The notes under the pieces are model-generated. The model searched no databases and had not been told where the DNA came from. It was given only the letters and a program-made list of their open reading frames with translations. Both the position numbers and the translations under genes were made by a program. 64,000 nt of DNA from Niallia circulans NBRC 13626 (lineage in GTDB: Bacteria > Bacillota > Bacilli > Bacillales > Cytobacillaceae), in the NCBI RefSeq assembly GCF_001591585.1, contig NZ_BCVE01000014.1, positions 43,821-107,820 on the forward strand. The letters run 5' to 3'. This document shows positions 33,977 to 43,070 of the stretch, piece after piece. Position 1 is the first letter of the stretch; each line of letters begins with the position of its first letter.

Positions 33977-34935
33977 TCGGTCATTTAATCAGCATTACCA
34001 TTGCGATTATTTTAGATAAGTTGATTGGGGATCCTCCAAGCTGGCCACATCCTGTGAAAGGGATGGGAAAGTTAATTTCCTATTTAGATCAAAGATTAAA
34101 TAAGGGGAGAAAACGGCAGTTAAAAGGATTATGGATGCTCATGAGTGTTTTAGTGCTTACCTTTTTGCTTAGCTGTTTCCTTGTTTATATTAGCTATCAG
34201 CTTCATTGGTGGATCGGCGTAATAATAGAAGCTCTACTTATCGCCACAACCATTGCCCAGAAGAGTCTGAAGGATGCTGCGATAGAGGTCTATGAACCAT
34301 TGCAGGCTAATGATCTAGTGCTGGCAAGAAGAAAGCTGTCTTATATTGTGGGAAGAGATACAGAGCAGTTAGAGGAAAAAGAAATTGTCCGGGCAACGGT
34401 AGAGACTGTGGCAGAAAACACTAGTGATGGCATTACAGCTCCACTGTTTTGGGCATTTATTGGTGGTGCTCCTTTCAGTCTTGTATATAGGGCCATTAAT
34501 ACATGTGACAGCATGGTTGGTTATAAGAATGATAAATATAGAGAATTCGGGTATTATGCTGCGAAATGTGATGATATTGTTAACTACTTGCCGAGTCGAA
34601 TAACAGCAATGCTTTTGCTTTTGGTTAGTCGTACTCCTTTCCATTCGAAAAAGGAAGCCTGGAAGCTGCTATTCCAAGATGCGAAGAAGCATCCATCTCC
34701 AAACAGCGGCTGGGGGGAAGCAGTAACTGCTATTCTCCTTGGCATACAGCTCGGTGGGATTAATTATTATCGAGGACAGAAATCAGATCGGGCTAGAATG
34801 GGAACAGCACTGCAGCCTTTAGGAAAGAAACATATTATCGAGTCGACTAAAATTGCTAATAAAGCAGTTGTTTACTTCTATCTTTTTTTATTTATAGGAG
34901 GAATTGGATTTGAACTGGCCAATGCATGGAGCTAA
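33973..34935 (+). CDS. cbiB: Adenosylcobinamide-phosphate synthase CbiB
   Basis: 320 residues, integral membrane protein. The N-terminal DKLIGDPPSWPHPVKGMGKLI and central ENTSDGITAPLFWAFIGGAP are CbiB signatures. It joins cobyric acid to aminopropanol phosphate (made by CobD, next gene) to give adenosylcobinamide phosphate. ATGA overlap with the preceding stop; a TAGGAGG site for cobD lies inside its 3' end. Confidence 0.93.
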   Translation: MIGHLISITIAIILDKLIGDPPSWPHPVKGMGKLISYLDQRLNKGRKRQLKGLWMLMSVLVLTFLLSCFLVYISYQLHWWIGVIIEALLIATTIAQKSLKDAAIEVYEPLQANDLVLARRKLSYIVGRDTEQLEEKEIVRATVETVAENTSDGITAPLFWAFIGGAPFSLVYRAINTCDSMVGYKNDKYREFGYYAAKCDDIVNYLPSRITAMLLLLVSRTPFHSKKEAWKLLFQDAKKHPSPNSGWGEAVTAILLGIQLGGINYYRGQKSDRARMGTALQPLGKKHIIESTKIANKAVVYFYLFLFIGGIGFELANAWS

Positions 34936-36001
34936 TCCCCAGTATATATATGAAAAGACAAATTTAGAAATGCCAGTGGATGCAATTGATTTTAGTGCAA
35001 ATATTAATCCATTAGGACCTCCGCCGATTTTATTAAAGAAGTGGAATGACCTTTTTCAGACCGTTCATCTTTATCCAGATCCTTTTGCAAGTCGCCTAAA
35101 AGAAAAAATTTCAAACCACTATGGAATTCCTTCCAAGCAGCTTTTGATTGGAAATGGAGCTGCGGAAATCATTTCCTTATTAGGGAGAATTCTGACGGGA
35201 AAAAAGGTATTGCTTCTTCAGCCAGCCTTTTCTGAATATGAAGAAGTGTGCCGGATTAATAATTGCGACATCTATCATCATTATTTATTCGCAGAAACAG
35301 GATGGGAGCTGTCTCCCGCTAAATTGGAAAAGGATATTCGTCAAGTTGATGCTGTATTTTTATGTAATCCTAATAATCCAACAGGGATATTTTATCCGAA
35401 GAAATTAGTAGAAGAGTTATTGGATATTTGTATGCAAAACGATTGTTCCGTTATTCTAGATGAAGCTTTCTATGATTTTGTAGTTGGATATGAGGATATG
35501 CTTCCGCTCTTAAAAAATTACCCAAATCTCATTATTTTACGTTCTTTAACTAAAATGTACAGTATACCAGGAATACGCCTAGGCTACGTATTAGCATCAG
35601 AAGAACTAATTGCACAACTGCAGCATTTGCAAACACAATGGAGTATAAATGGAATTGCTTTAAAGGCTGGCGAGTTATTAATAGAGCAGGAGGAGTTTCT
35701 AAAAAAAACGCAAAGCTATATAGAAGAGGAGAAGAAAAAGCTATTTTCCTTCTTTAAGAATGAATATTTTGCGTACTCCAACTCTGCTGCTAATTATTAC
35801 TTGTTAAAGGAACCAAGGTTAACGGATCAAAAGGAATTCCTTACTTTCCTGCTAAACAATGGCATCATTGCAAGACATACATATAATTATCCAAGTTTAG
35901 AAGGAAGCTGGCTGCGGTTTGCGATTAAAAGCATAGAACAGAATCAGCGATTGCGGGGAGTGTTAACTAAATGGAAACAAAATCATCCATCATCTTTGTA
36001 A
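34910..36001 (+). CDS. cobD: L-threonine-O-3-phosphate decarboxylase CobD
   Basis: 363 residues, PLP fold type I enzyme. FSANINPLGPP, CNPNNPTG, ILDEAFYDF and the PLP Lys in SLTKMYSIPGIRLGY are clear. It decarboxylates threonine phosphate to aminopropanol phosphate for CbiB. The TTG at 34910 is chosen because AGGAGG lies eight bases upstream; a TTG at 34904 is too near. Histidinol-phosphate aminotransferase is the main look-alike, but the context settles it. Confidence 0.9.
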   Translation: MNWPMHGANPQYIYEKTNLEMPVDAIDFSANINPLGPPPILLKKWNDLFQTVHLYPDPFASRLKEKISNHYGIPSKQLLIGNGAAEIISLLGRILTGKKVLLLQPAFSEYEEVCRINNCDIYHHYLFAETGWELSPAKLEKDIRQVDAVFLCNPNNPTGIFYPKKLVEELLDICMQNDCSVILDEAFYDFVVGYEDMLPLLKNYPNLIILRSLTKMYSIPGIRLGYVLASEELIAQLQHLQTQWSINGIALKAGELLIEQEEFLKKTQSYIEEEKKKLFSFFKNEYFAYSNSAANYYLLKEPRLTDQKEFLTFLLNNGIIARHTYNYPSLEGSWLRFAIKSIEQNQRLRGVLTKWKQNHPSSL

Positions 36002-36522
36002 CTGGTGGCGTGAGAAGTGGAAAATCTTCGCTTGCTGAGAGATTGGCAATCAAATATGCGCAAGATGAAAGAGCAGAATTGCATTATATCGCTACTGCTG
36101 TCATTACGGATGCTGAAATGGAAGAAAGAATTATCAGACACCAACAAAACAGAGAGGCACAAAAGGTGAAATGGAATAGCTATGAAAAGCCAGTTGATAT
36201 TGGGGAGTTAGCGGCTGTCTTTACAAAAAAGGATGTTGTTTTGCTCGATTGTTTAACCGTTTTGGTCAATAATGAACTTTTTTTCCAAGATAAACAACAG
36301 GAAGGGATAGAGGGAAAGCTGAAAAAGGATCTAGTAGAACTAAGCCGAAGTTGCCGTTATCTTATCCTTGTTAGTAATGAGGTTACATATGAACCGTCTC
36401 TCGATCCAGATGTACAGAAATATTGCAGGATTTTAAATCGGCTGCATCATTTTCTCGTACAGCATGCACATGAGGCATATCTAGTAGAAAACGGAATCGC
36501 ACAACGGAAGAAGGGAGGATAA
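35971..36522 (+). CDS. cobU: Adenosylcobinamide kinase/guanylyltransferase CobU
   Basis: 183 residues with the P-loop GGVRSGKSS (12-20) and conserved VLLDCLTVLVNN and LVSNEVTYEPSLDPDVQKYCRILNRLHH segments. It phosphorylates cobinamide and adds GMP, giving GDP-cobinamide for CobS. It overlaps cobD by 31 bases and has a GGGGAG site. The full-length version here contrasts with a shortened paralogue six genes downstream. Confidence 0.9.
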   Translation: METKSSIIFVTGGVRSGKSSLAERLAIKYAQDERAELHYIATAVITDAEMEERIIRHQQNREAQKVKWNSYEKPVDIGELAAVFTKKDVVLLDCLTVLVNNELFFQDKQQEGIEGKLKKDLVELSRSCRYLILVSNEVTYEPSLDPDVQKYCRILNRLHHFLVQHAHEAYLVENGIAQRKKGG

Positions 36523-36524
36523 GA

Positions 36525-38030
36525 ATGAAGGGTGTGATGATACAAGGGACTTCATCTGATGTGGGGAAAAGTCTGATTGCGACTGCTTTATGCAGAATGC
36601 TAGCAAATGAGGGAATAAAGGTAGCGCCATTTAAATCACAAAATATGTCGAACAACTCTTATGTCACAGTAGATGGAAAAGAAATTGGAAGAGCACAAGG
36701 AGTGCAGGCGGAAGCAGCAAAGATAGAGGCAACAGTTTGGATGAATCCAATTCTCCTAAAACCAAGATCTGACTTCCAATCAGAAGTAGTCCTGCTTGGA
36801 GAAGTAAGTAATACTCTTTCAGGAAGAGGGTATCGTGAACAGTTTTATGAAGAAGGCCTTCGTGTTATTCAAAAAAGTCTTCATTACCTGCAAAGGAATT
36901 ATGAGATGGTAATCATGGAAGGGGCGGGAAGTCCAGTAGAAATAAATTTAAAAGATAGAGAGCTTGTAAATATGAAGGTGGCAGCAATGGCTGACATCCC
37001 GGTTATTCTCGTTGCTGATATTGATCGCGGCGGTGTGTTTGCGAGTATTGTTGGTACCCTCTCCTTATTTTCAGAAGAGGAACGAAGCAGGGTAAAGGGG
37101 ATTATTATTAATAAATTTCGCGGTGATGTCACGCTTTTTGAAGATGGTGTGCAATGGCTGAAGGAGAAGACCGGCATCCCTGTTCTCGGAGTCCTTCCTT
37201 TTATTCATAACCATATGATTGAAGGAGAGGACTCCTTGTCTATACGGGAGAAAAGAATAGCAACTTCAAAAGAAGTGCTTGATTTAGCAGTAGTAAACAA
37301 TCGTTATATGTCTAATTTTACGGATATAGAACCATTTTTCCTAGAGGAAGATGTTACTATACGTCTGATTGATAAAGGCGAAGATTTAGGAAAGCCAGAT
37401 GCAGTCATTATTCCAGGTACAAAAAGTACGATAGAGGGTTTAAGAGAAATGAGAAGGAATGGATTAGATGTCCAGCTTAAGCGCTATTATAAAGAAGGCG
37501 GCAGAGTAATAGGTTTATGTGGAGGCTATCAAATGCTGTGTTCTGTCTTATTGGATCCGTATGGAGCTGATACTGGAATCGCAGGCGAAGAAATAGAAGG
37601 GCTGGGGATTATACCTGCAAAGACGGTATTTGAACAGAAAAAAGAAACAATTCGCGTGAAAGGTAGTTATCATCCCTTTACAAAGCTATCCTCAGAAAAA
37701 ATAGAGGGGTATGAGATTCATTTAGGTAAAACAGAGTATGAGAATTCTGCCGAAAGATGTCCGTTTCTATTACTTAATAATAGGGATGAGGGTTATTATC
37801 GAGAAGACGGAAAATTGATAGGAACCTATATGCATCATCTTTTCTACAACGATGTGTTTCGTAATACATGGTTAAATCAGATACGACTGCAAAAGGGCAT
37901 GGCAGAAAGAAAAACACTGTTTATGCGAGAGCAAAAGGATAAACGCTTTGATACGCTTGCTGATGAGATGAAGAGACATCTTGATTGGGAGAAAATATGG
38001 GAAATCCTTCAAGCTGGTGATGACCAATGA
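36525..38030 (+). CDS. cbiP: Cobyric acid synthase CbiP (CobQ)
   Basis: 501 residues. An N-terminal dethiobiotin-synthase-like ATPase (IQGTSSDVGKSLIATALCR) and a C-terminal class I glutamine amidotransferase with nucleophile Cys in GLCGGYQM (near 330) and His in TYMHHLFYND (near 436). It amidates the corrin side chains to give cobyric acid. Strong GGGAGG before the ATG. Its presence without the upstream ring genes suggests use on salvaged a,c-diamide or partially amidated corrinoids. Confidence 0.93.
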   Translation: MKGVMIQGTSSDVGKSLIATALCRMLANEGIKVAPFKSQNMSNNSYVTVDGKEIGRAQGVQAEAAKIEATVWMNPILLKPRSDFQSEVVLLGEVSNTLSGRGYREQFYEEGLRVIQKSLHYLQRNYEMVIMEGAGSPVEINLKDRELVNMKVAAMADIPVILVADIDRGGVFASIVGTLSLFSEEERSRVKGIIINKFRGDVTLFEDGVQWLKEKTGIPVLGVLPFIHNHMIEGEDSLSIREKRIATSKEVLDLAVVNNRYMSNFTDIEPFFLEEDVTIRLIDKGEDLGKPDAVIIPGTKSTIEGLREMRRNGLDVQLKRYYKEGGRVIGLCGGYQMLCSVLLDPYGADTGIAGEEIEGLGIIPAKTVFEQKKETIRVKGSYHPFTKLSSEKIEGYEIHLGKTEYENSAERCPFLLLNNRDEGYYREDGKLIGTYMHHLFYNDVFRNTWLNQIRLQKGMAERKTLFMREQKDKRFDTLADEMKRHLDWEKIWEILQAGDDQ

Positions 38031-38821
38031 AAAAATGGTGTATTGGTTTTTTAGTAAATATACAGTTCTTTACGGCAATACCAGTGAGAAAGGTGCTGCC
38101 GATGGAAGGGGAGTTTCTGCAGAAAAGTATAAAAACATTCCCTTTGCTTGGCCTTTTCCAAGGCTTTATTTATATGGGGATTTTCTTTTTGCTAAATGAA
38201 TATACTCCATTTACAGCTCTCGCCGTTGCTTTTATTGTTTGGATCAGTACGATTTTATTAACAGGCGGACTTCATTTAGATGGCTGGATGGATGCAAGTG
38301 ATGCTTATTTTTCTTATCAAGATGCAAAAAAAAGATTAGAAATTATGAAAGATCCTCATGTCGGTGCCTTTGGTGTTTTGTCTGTCATTCTTTTATTGAG
38401 TACGAAGTTTTTTTTTATCTATGAAATCGTGACACATATGCAAGAATTCACCTATTTTTTTGTGATGCTCTTGCCATTCTTTTCTAAAGCGGTAATGGGC
38501 TGGAGCTTACTATTTGTTCAAGAGGCAAAAAGGGACGGACTCGGCGCATACTTTAAAAAGTCTGTCCAAGGGCAGCGCATGTTTTTTTATAGTGGATATA
38601 TTGCAGCTGCTTTGCTAGTTTTCTTGTTATTGTTTCCCAAATGGCTGCCATTATTCTTTTTGTTTCTTTTCGTGAGCATCGGCTGCTACTTATTATTCAG
38701 CCGATTTATGAAACAGGCTTTTGGTGGATTAACAGGTGACTTATTAGGTGCAAGTGTAGAAGGGACGGAAATGGCACTATGGGCGACACTATGGTTATTG
38801 CATTACTTCGTCATGGGCTAA
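38027..38821 (+). CDS. cobS: Cobalamin (5'-phosphate) synthase CobS
   Basis: 264 residues, six to seven membrane helices. FFTAIPVRK near the N-terminus, TGGLHLDGWMDASDAYFS with the metal-binding Asp residues, and GGLTGDLLGASVEGTEMALW are CobS signatures. It joins GDP-cobinamide to alpha-ribazole (phosphate) in the membrane. ATGA overlap with cbiP. Confidence 0.92.
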   Translation: MKKWCIGFLVNIQFFTAIPVRKVLPMEGEFLQKSIKTFPLLGLFQGFIYMGIFFLLNEYTPFTALAVAFIVWISTILLTGGLHLDGWMDASDAYFSYQDAKKRLEIMKDPHVGAFGVLSVILLLSTKFFFIYEIVTHMQEFTYFFVMLLPFFSKAVMGWSLLFVQEAKRDGLGAYFKKSVQGQRMFFYSGYIAAALLVFLLLFPKWLPLFFLFLFVSIGCYLLFSRFMKQAFGGLTGDLLGASVEGTEMALWATLWLLHYFVMG

Positions 38822-39405
38822 CGGCTGCAAATGAACGAAAGGCATATATTGGCTGGACGGATGCGCCTTTAAGTGGAAAGGGAAGAAATATGCTTTATGA
38901 AAAAGGAAGGCCAGTGTCTAAATATGACTGGATAAGTACAAGTGATTTATTGCGGACGAAAGAGACAGCAGCATTTTGGTTTCCTGAACAGATTCTGCAC
39001 AGTGTTTCTGCTTTTCGCGAAATAAATTTTGGGGATTGGGAAGGAAAAACATACGAACAATTAAAAGAGTTACCTGAATATTGCAAATGGTTAAATGCTC
39101 CATTTACTAATGCTCCAACAAATGGAGAATCTTTTGCAGAGCTGATAGAGCGAGTGGATAGGGGCTGGAATCACTTAATTAAACAGAGTACTCGAAATAA
39201 TAGAATGGCGGTAGTTACACATGGCGGTGTCATTCGATACTTGCTTAGTAAATATGGTGTAACAGAAAGGGATTTTTGGGATTATACGATTTCTCCTGGT
39301 GAAGGTATCGAGTTAATTTGGTCCCACAAAGAAAGTTTTAGGAGGAAGGAAAGATGCACTTTATTACAGGAGGTAGCTTTCACGGGAAAAAAAGCTGGAC
39401 AGTAA
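38779..39405 (+). CDS. cobC: Alpha-ribazole phosphatase-like histidine phosphatase CobC
   Basis: 208 residues, histidine phosphatase fold with the RHG motif in IALLRHGLTAANE (Arg11, His12), second His in VTHGGVIRYLL and FREINFGDWEGKTYEQL. In this operon it should dephosphorylate alpha-ribazole phosphate or cobalamin phosphate. It overlaps cobS by 43 bases. ATG 38791 is also possible; neither has a strong Shine-Dalgarno. Confidence 0.85.
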   Translation: MGDTMVIALLRHGLTAANERKAYIGWTDAPLSGKGRNMLYEKGRPVSKYDWISTSDLLRTKETAAFWFPEQILHSVSAFREINFGDWEGKTYEQLKELPEYCKWLNAPFTNAPTNGESFAELIERVDRGWNHLIKQSTRNNRMAVVTHGGVIRYLLSKYGVTERDFWDYTISPGEGIELIWSHKESFRRKERCTLLQEVAFTGKKAGQ

Positions 39406-39791
39406 CATTTGCAAGAGAGCAGGAATTTACAGAAGGAAAGGTTCTCCGTCTATTTGATGAAAAGGAAATAAACATGGCAAATAATGAGAAGGGTTCTTTC
39501 TATAGGATAGAAGGACTAGAGTGGATGATCAAAAATCGTCTGCAGGAAGAAACATTGGAGCAAACAGTCGATTATATAGAAAAACTAGTGGAAGCTTTGC
39601 TTCAATGGGAAAGAGAAGAGAATAATCGCTGCGTGTTTATAATTGGCAGTGATATTACAAAAGGCGTTGTTCCGATTGATAGAAGAGATCGCTTGTGGCG
39701 TGATGCCACAGGGCTGATCTTTCAGCGAATTGCTGCCGCTGCAGACAGAGTAGATGTTATTTGGTATGGGTTAAATGAGCGATTAAAGTAG
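39354..39791 (+). CDS. Shortened CobU-like protein
   Basis: 145 residues, behind a strong AGGAGG. N-terminal ITGGSFHGKKSW resembles the CobU P-loop but the Ser/Thr after GK is Lys, and the C-terminus (GSDITKGVVPIDRRDRLWRDATGLIFQRIAAAAD) matches the CobU/CobP guanylyltransferase end. The middle of CobU is missing. It may be an inactive regulator, a partner of CobU, or an enzyme with altered activity; this is open. It overlaps cobC by 52 bases. Confidence 0.75.
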   Translation: MHFITGGSFHGKKSWTVTFAREQEFTEGKVLRLFDEKEINMANNEKGSFYRIEGLEWMIKNRLQEETLEQTVDYIEKLVEALLQWEREENNRCVFIIGSDITKGVVPIDRRDRLWRDATGLIFQRIAAAADRVDVIWYGLNERLK

Positions 39792-39868
39792 TGATCGATC
39801 GAATGATAGGAAGCAGCAAAATGCCTATAGGCATAAAAATAAGGACAAAACAGAAAGAGGGGGAGAAA

Positions 39869-40468
39869 ATGCGTATCTATACAAAAACAGGTGATAGCGG
39901 GGAAACGAGTATTATAGGAGGGAGAGTATCAAAGGATGATATTCGAGTAGAAGCCTATGGAACGGTCGATGAGTTGAATTCTTTTGTCGGGCTAATTGTT
40001 GCGCAATTAACAGGGGAACAATTTGCTGATATTAAGGAAGATTTAGAGAAAATCCAGCATGAATTATTTGATTGTGGCGGGGATTTAGCTAGTATTTCGA
40101 CGAGAAGACAACTAAAGTTAACAGCATCTGCTATCACTTATTTAGAGGACAGAATTGATAATTTTATGGAGGAGACACCAGATTTGGAGCGCTTTATCCT
40201 GCCTGGAGGGACAGAAGCGGCAGCTACTGTTCATATTGCACGAACGGTGACAAGAAGAGCGGAACGCTTAGTCGTGACATTAATGAAGACAATGGAAGAC
40301 ATTCCAGAAATGCCCTTAAAATATTTAAATAGACTTTCTGATTACTTTTTTGCACTGGCGAGGGTAATAAATTTCCGAAGCAATGTGGCAGATATCGAGT
40401 ATATTCGAAGCGCAAAAGTATTTCGAACAAGTAAAAAGGGAGAGCGAAATGAACGCGAAGAAAATTAA
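39869..40468 (+). CDS. pduO: ATP:cob(I)alamin adenosyltransferase, PduO type
   Basis: 199 residues. MRIYTKTGDSGETSIIGG at the N-terminus binds ATP, followed by EAYGTVDELNSFVG and FILPGGTEAAATVHIARTVTRRAER, all PduO signatures. It adds the adenosyl group to reduced corrinoid, a requirement for the CbiZ and CobU steps on imported cobinamide. ATG 39869 is chosen with AGGGGGAG directly before it; a GTG 78 bases upstream would add an unconserved tail. Confidence 0.93.
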   Translation: MRIYTKTGDSGETSIIGGRVSKDDIRVEAYGTVDELNSFVGLIVAQLTGEQFADIKEDLEKIQHELFDCGGDLASISTRRQLKLTASAITYLEDRIDNFMEETPDLERFILPGGTEAAATVHIARTVTRRAERLVVTLMKTMEDIPEMPLKYLNRLSDYFFALARVINFRSNVADIEYIRSAKVFRTSKKGERNEREEN

Positions 40469-40934
40469 TGTCCTTGCTATTTTTATTGCTATATCAGTTA
40501 TTGGGGCTTTTATAAAAATACCAAGTTTTATTGGAAGTGTTGCCCTTGATAGTTCTCCAAGTCTTATTGCTGGAGCACTTTTAGGCGGGCTAGCTGGAGG
40601 AATAGTTGCAGCCCTCGGTCACCTTGTTTCTGCATATTTAGGCGGGCTGCCACTAGGCATGCTTCATCTCTTTATCGCAGTAGAAATGTTTCTGCTTGTT
40701 TTTACTTTTTCAAAAATCTATCAAACTGGAAATAGCATAATCTCCATATTGTTCTTTGTGTTAGGAAATGGTGTAATACTTCCACTTCCTTTTTTATATC
40801 TAATGGGAAAGGGCTTTTACATTTCGATGGTTCCAGTACTGCTGATAGGAGCTGTATTGAACGGCATTATTGCCCAGTTGTTAATGCCAAGGCTTACAGT
40901 TTTTCTTAAAGAGTGGAGAGTGGTCAAGCAGTGA
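40449..40934 (+). CDS. cblT: ECF transporter substrate-binding subunit, probable alpha-ribazole transporter CblT
   Basis: 161 residues, five to six membrane helices, ECF S-component type (DSSPSLIAGALLGGLAGGIVAALGHLVSAYLGG). ATG 40449 has AAGGGAG. It stands next to an AIR-synthase-like kinase within a B12 salvage operon, as cblT does with cblS in Listeria and Geobacillus, where CblT imports alpha-ribazole. The shared ECF ATPase module is expected elsewhere in the genome. The substrate is inferred from context. Confidence 0.82.
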   Translation: MNAKKINVLAIFIAISVIGAFIKIPSFIGSVALDSSPSLIAGALLGGLAGGIVAALGHLVSAYLGGLPLGMLHLFIAVEMFLLVFTFSKIYQTGNSIISILFFVLGNGVILPLPFLYLMGKGFYISMVPVLLIGAVLNGIIAQLLMPRLTVFLKEWRVVKQ

Positions 40935-41644
40935 GAGATGTACAAGTCGTACCGTGGAATCAGAAAGAAGAGCTGATTATTAGTGCGGATAATAGTGGAG
41001 GAATTGGGCAGAAAGAAGCCGATCAACTTTCCGTCCCTTATGATATTGTTTCCTATTTTTCCTTTCGTGTAGCGGTTATGGAATGTATGGCAGCGGGGGG
41101 AGTACCGTTCTCGGTAATCCTGCAGAATTTTTGTGGAGACGATGCTTGGGCTTCCCTTTTGGCAGGTATATATAAAGGAATAGAGGAGCTTGGATTAGAG
41201 AGGGAAATTGGAATAACAGGAAGCACAGAAAGCAATTTTTCTCTCCGTGAATCAGCAATAGGACTCACAGTCCTTGGAAAAAGAACTGCAGATTCACAGA
41301 ATGCCACTATTATCAATGGAAAAATGGCTGTAATAGGCAGTCCTCTTGTTGGAGAAGAAGTGATTCGACAAGAAGAAAATGTAGTGCCTTTAGCAGTATT
41401 TTTCCGAGTGGCGAAAGTAGATAGATGTCGAATTCAGCCTGTTGGGTCAAAGGGGATTCTTTATGAATTGGGGCAGCTAAAGGGCGATTTGATTCAAGAG
41501 GAAGAAGTGCAGTGTTCTGTAGATCTTTTAAAATCCGCTGGTCCAGCTACGTGCTTTATTGTTGAATATGAAAAGGAAGTAGAGGCAGAAATAAAAAGAC
41601 TAACGAGGGGCTTTTTTCAAGAAGTGCAAGTTACTTCGAGATAA
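40931..41644 (+). CDS. cblS: Alpha-ribazole kinase CblS (AIR-synthase-related)
   Basis: 237 residues, PurM/AIR-synthase-like fold: ISADNSGGIGQKEADQL with an Asp likely in ATP/metal binding, VAVMECMAAGGVPFSVILQNFCGDD and GITGSTESNF. The GTG start at 40931 overlaps the cblT stop as GTGA and matches the VRDVQVVP-type N-terminus expected. CblS phosphorylates imported alpha-ribazole, replacing CobT for lower-ligand activation. The operon contains no cobT, consistent with this. Last gene of the operon. Confidence 0.82.
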   Translation: MRDVQVVPWNQKEELIISADNSGGIGQKEADQLSVPYDIVSYFSFRVAVMECMAAGGVPFSVILQNFCGDDAWASLLAGIYKGIEELGLEREIGITGSTESNFSLRESAIGLTVLGKRTADSQNATIINGKMAVIGSPLVGEEVIRQEENVVPLAVFFRVAKVDRCRIQPVGSKGILYELGQLKGDLIQEEEVQCSVDLLKSAGPATCFIVEYEKEVEAEIKRLTRGFFQEVQVTSR

Positions 41645-41671
41645 GAGAAAAGCACAAAGTGGTTTTTTCTT
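41644..41671 (+). terminator. Possible terminator of the cobalamin operon
   Basis: AGAAAAGCAC, loop AAA and GTGGTTTTTTCT form an AT-rich stem ending in T residues, right after the cblS stop. The stem is weak. Confidence 0.5.
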
Positions 41672-41880
41672 TCTTTAGGAGATATTTAAATAAATAAGCT
41701 TCCATTTTTCCCTTTTTTCATATTGTATTAAGAGTTAAAATGGAAAAGGATTAATAGGCACTATTACAGGAATATGTGTTTTCGATTAAATTATTATTTG
41801 ACTCACATGTTTTATTTTTAAAGGTATGATTCTAGTGGTAGAATAAACAAGTGCATTGATTAAATGGAGGTATACTCATA

Positions 41881-42954
41881 ATGAAAAAGAAACTGGGATT
41901 ATTATATGGCGGTAAATCAGCTGAACATAAAGTTAGCATGCAAACAGCAATGGCTGTAATTAAAGCACTAGATACAGATAAATATGATATTCACCCAATT
42001 TACATATCAGAGAGCGGTGAATGGGTTCGTGGTCCTCAATTAATGGGACCAGTTGAAAATGTAAAAGAGCTTGCGTTTAACACACAGGAGCAAATCGGCT
42101 CGAATGCCCTTTCTACTACACTCTTTCAAGCGAATGACGAAGCTTCCTTAGATGTTATTTTTCCACTGCTTCATGGACCAAATGGAGAAGATGGAACAGT
42201 ACAAGGATTGTTAGAACTTCTTAACCTTCCTTATGTTGGGAATGGTGTGCTAGCCTCTTCAGCTGGAATGGATAAAGTAATTATGAAAAACATCTTTGAA
42301 GTAGCTGGATTAAATCAAGTGAAATACAATTCTTTTATCCGCAGTGACTGGCAAAGTGATAAGGATGCAGCCTATGAACGTGTAGAAAAAGAATTAGGTT
42401 TCCCTTGTTTTGTTAAGCCTGCTAATCTTGGTTCAAGTGTAGGGATAAGTAAATGTACAACAAGAGAAGAGCTAGAAACAGCCTTTATTGAAGCATTCCA
42501 ATTTGACCGCAAGATTATTGTAGAAGAAGGCTTAACAGCAAGAGAAATTGAAGTAGGGGTACTAGGAAACGACCATCCTGAAGTTTCTGTAGCTGGTGAG
42601 ATTGTTCCGAAAAAAGATTTCTATGATTATAAAGCAAAATATGAAGATGGAGATACAGCTTTAATTATTCCTGCAGACGTGACAGATATGGAGTATGCAG
42701 CGATTAAAGAAGATGCTATTAAAGCATTTAAAGCACTTGATTGTTCTGGCCTAGTCCGTGCAGATTTCTTTCTGACAAAAGAAGGAAAAGTTTATATTAA
42801 CGAAGTGAATACAATGCCTGGATTTACACCATTCAGTATGTTCCCGTTATTATGGAAACACACAGGTTTAGAATATGATGCACTGATCAATAAATTAGTG
42901 GATCTAGCTGTGGAAAGACACACTGAAAAGCAAAGTATTAAATATACGATTTAA
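41881..42954 (+). CDS. ddl: D-alanine-D-alanine ligase
   Basis: 357 residues, ATP-grasp enzyme joining two D-Ala for the peptidoglycan stem. [14 protein letters not shown] at the start, [25 protein letters not shown] and [15 protein letters not shown] are family motifs. The omega-loop segment [15 protein letters not shown] has the Tyr of D-Ala:D-Ala ligases and not the Phe of D-lactate ligases. GGAGG before the ATG. Pairing with murF is the standard Bacillus order. Confidence 0.96.
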   Translation: MKKKLGLLYGGKSAEHKVSMQTAMAVIKALDTDKYDIHPIYISESGEWVRGPQLMGPVENVKELAFNTQEQIGSNALSTTLFQANDEASLDVIFPLLHGPNGEDGTVQGLLELLNLPYVGNGVLASSAGMDKVIMKNIFEVAGLNQVKYNSFIRSDWQSDKDAAYERVEKELGFPCFVKPANLGSSVGISKCTTREELETAFIEAFQFDRKIIVEEGLTAREIEVGVLGNDHPEVSVAGEIVPKKDFYDYKAKYEDGDTALIIPADVTDMEYAAIKEDAIKAFKALDCSGLVRADFFLTKEGKVYINEVNTMPGFTPFSMFPLLWKHTGLEYDALINKLVDLAVERHTEKQSIKYTI

Positions 42955-43070
42955 AAAGAAGAACATAAAAGGAGAGGTGAGAAAAATGCCTCTTCTTTTG
43001 TTCCATCCAATGAAAGTTTTTTAGTAGAGAAGGGCAGTAGTCTCCGCTCATTTTTAAAGGAGGTTTTATT

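Noticed and set aside
42986..43024. 12-codon frame between ddl and murF with a good ribosome binding site
   Set aside because: It lies within the interrupted stem of the ddl-murF gap; more likely a structural by-product than a leader peptide, although attenuation cannot be excluded.
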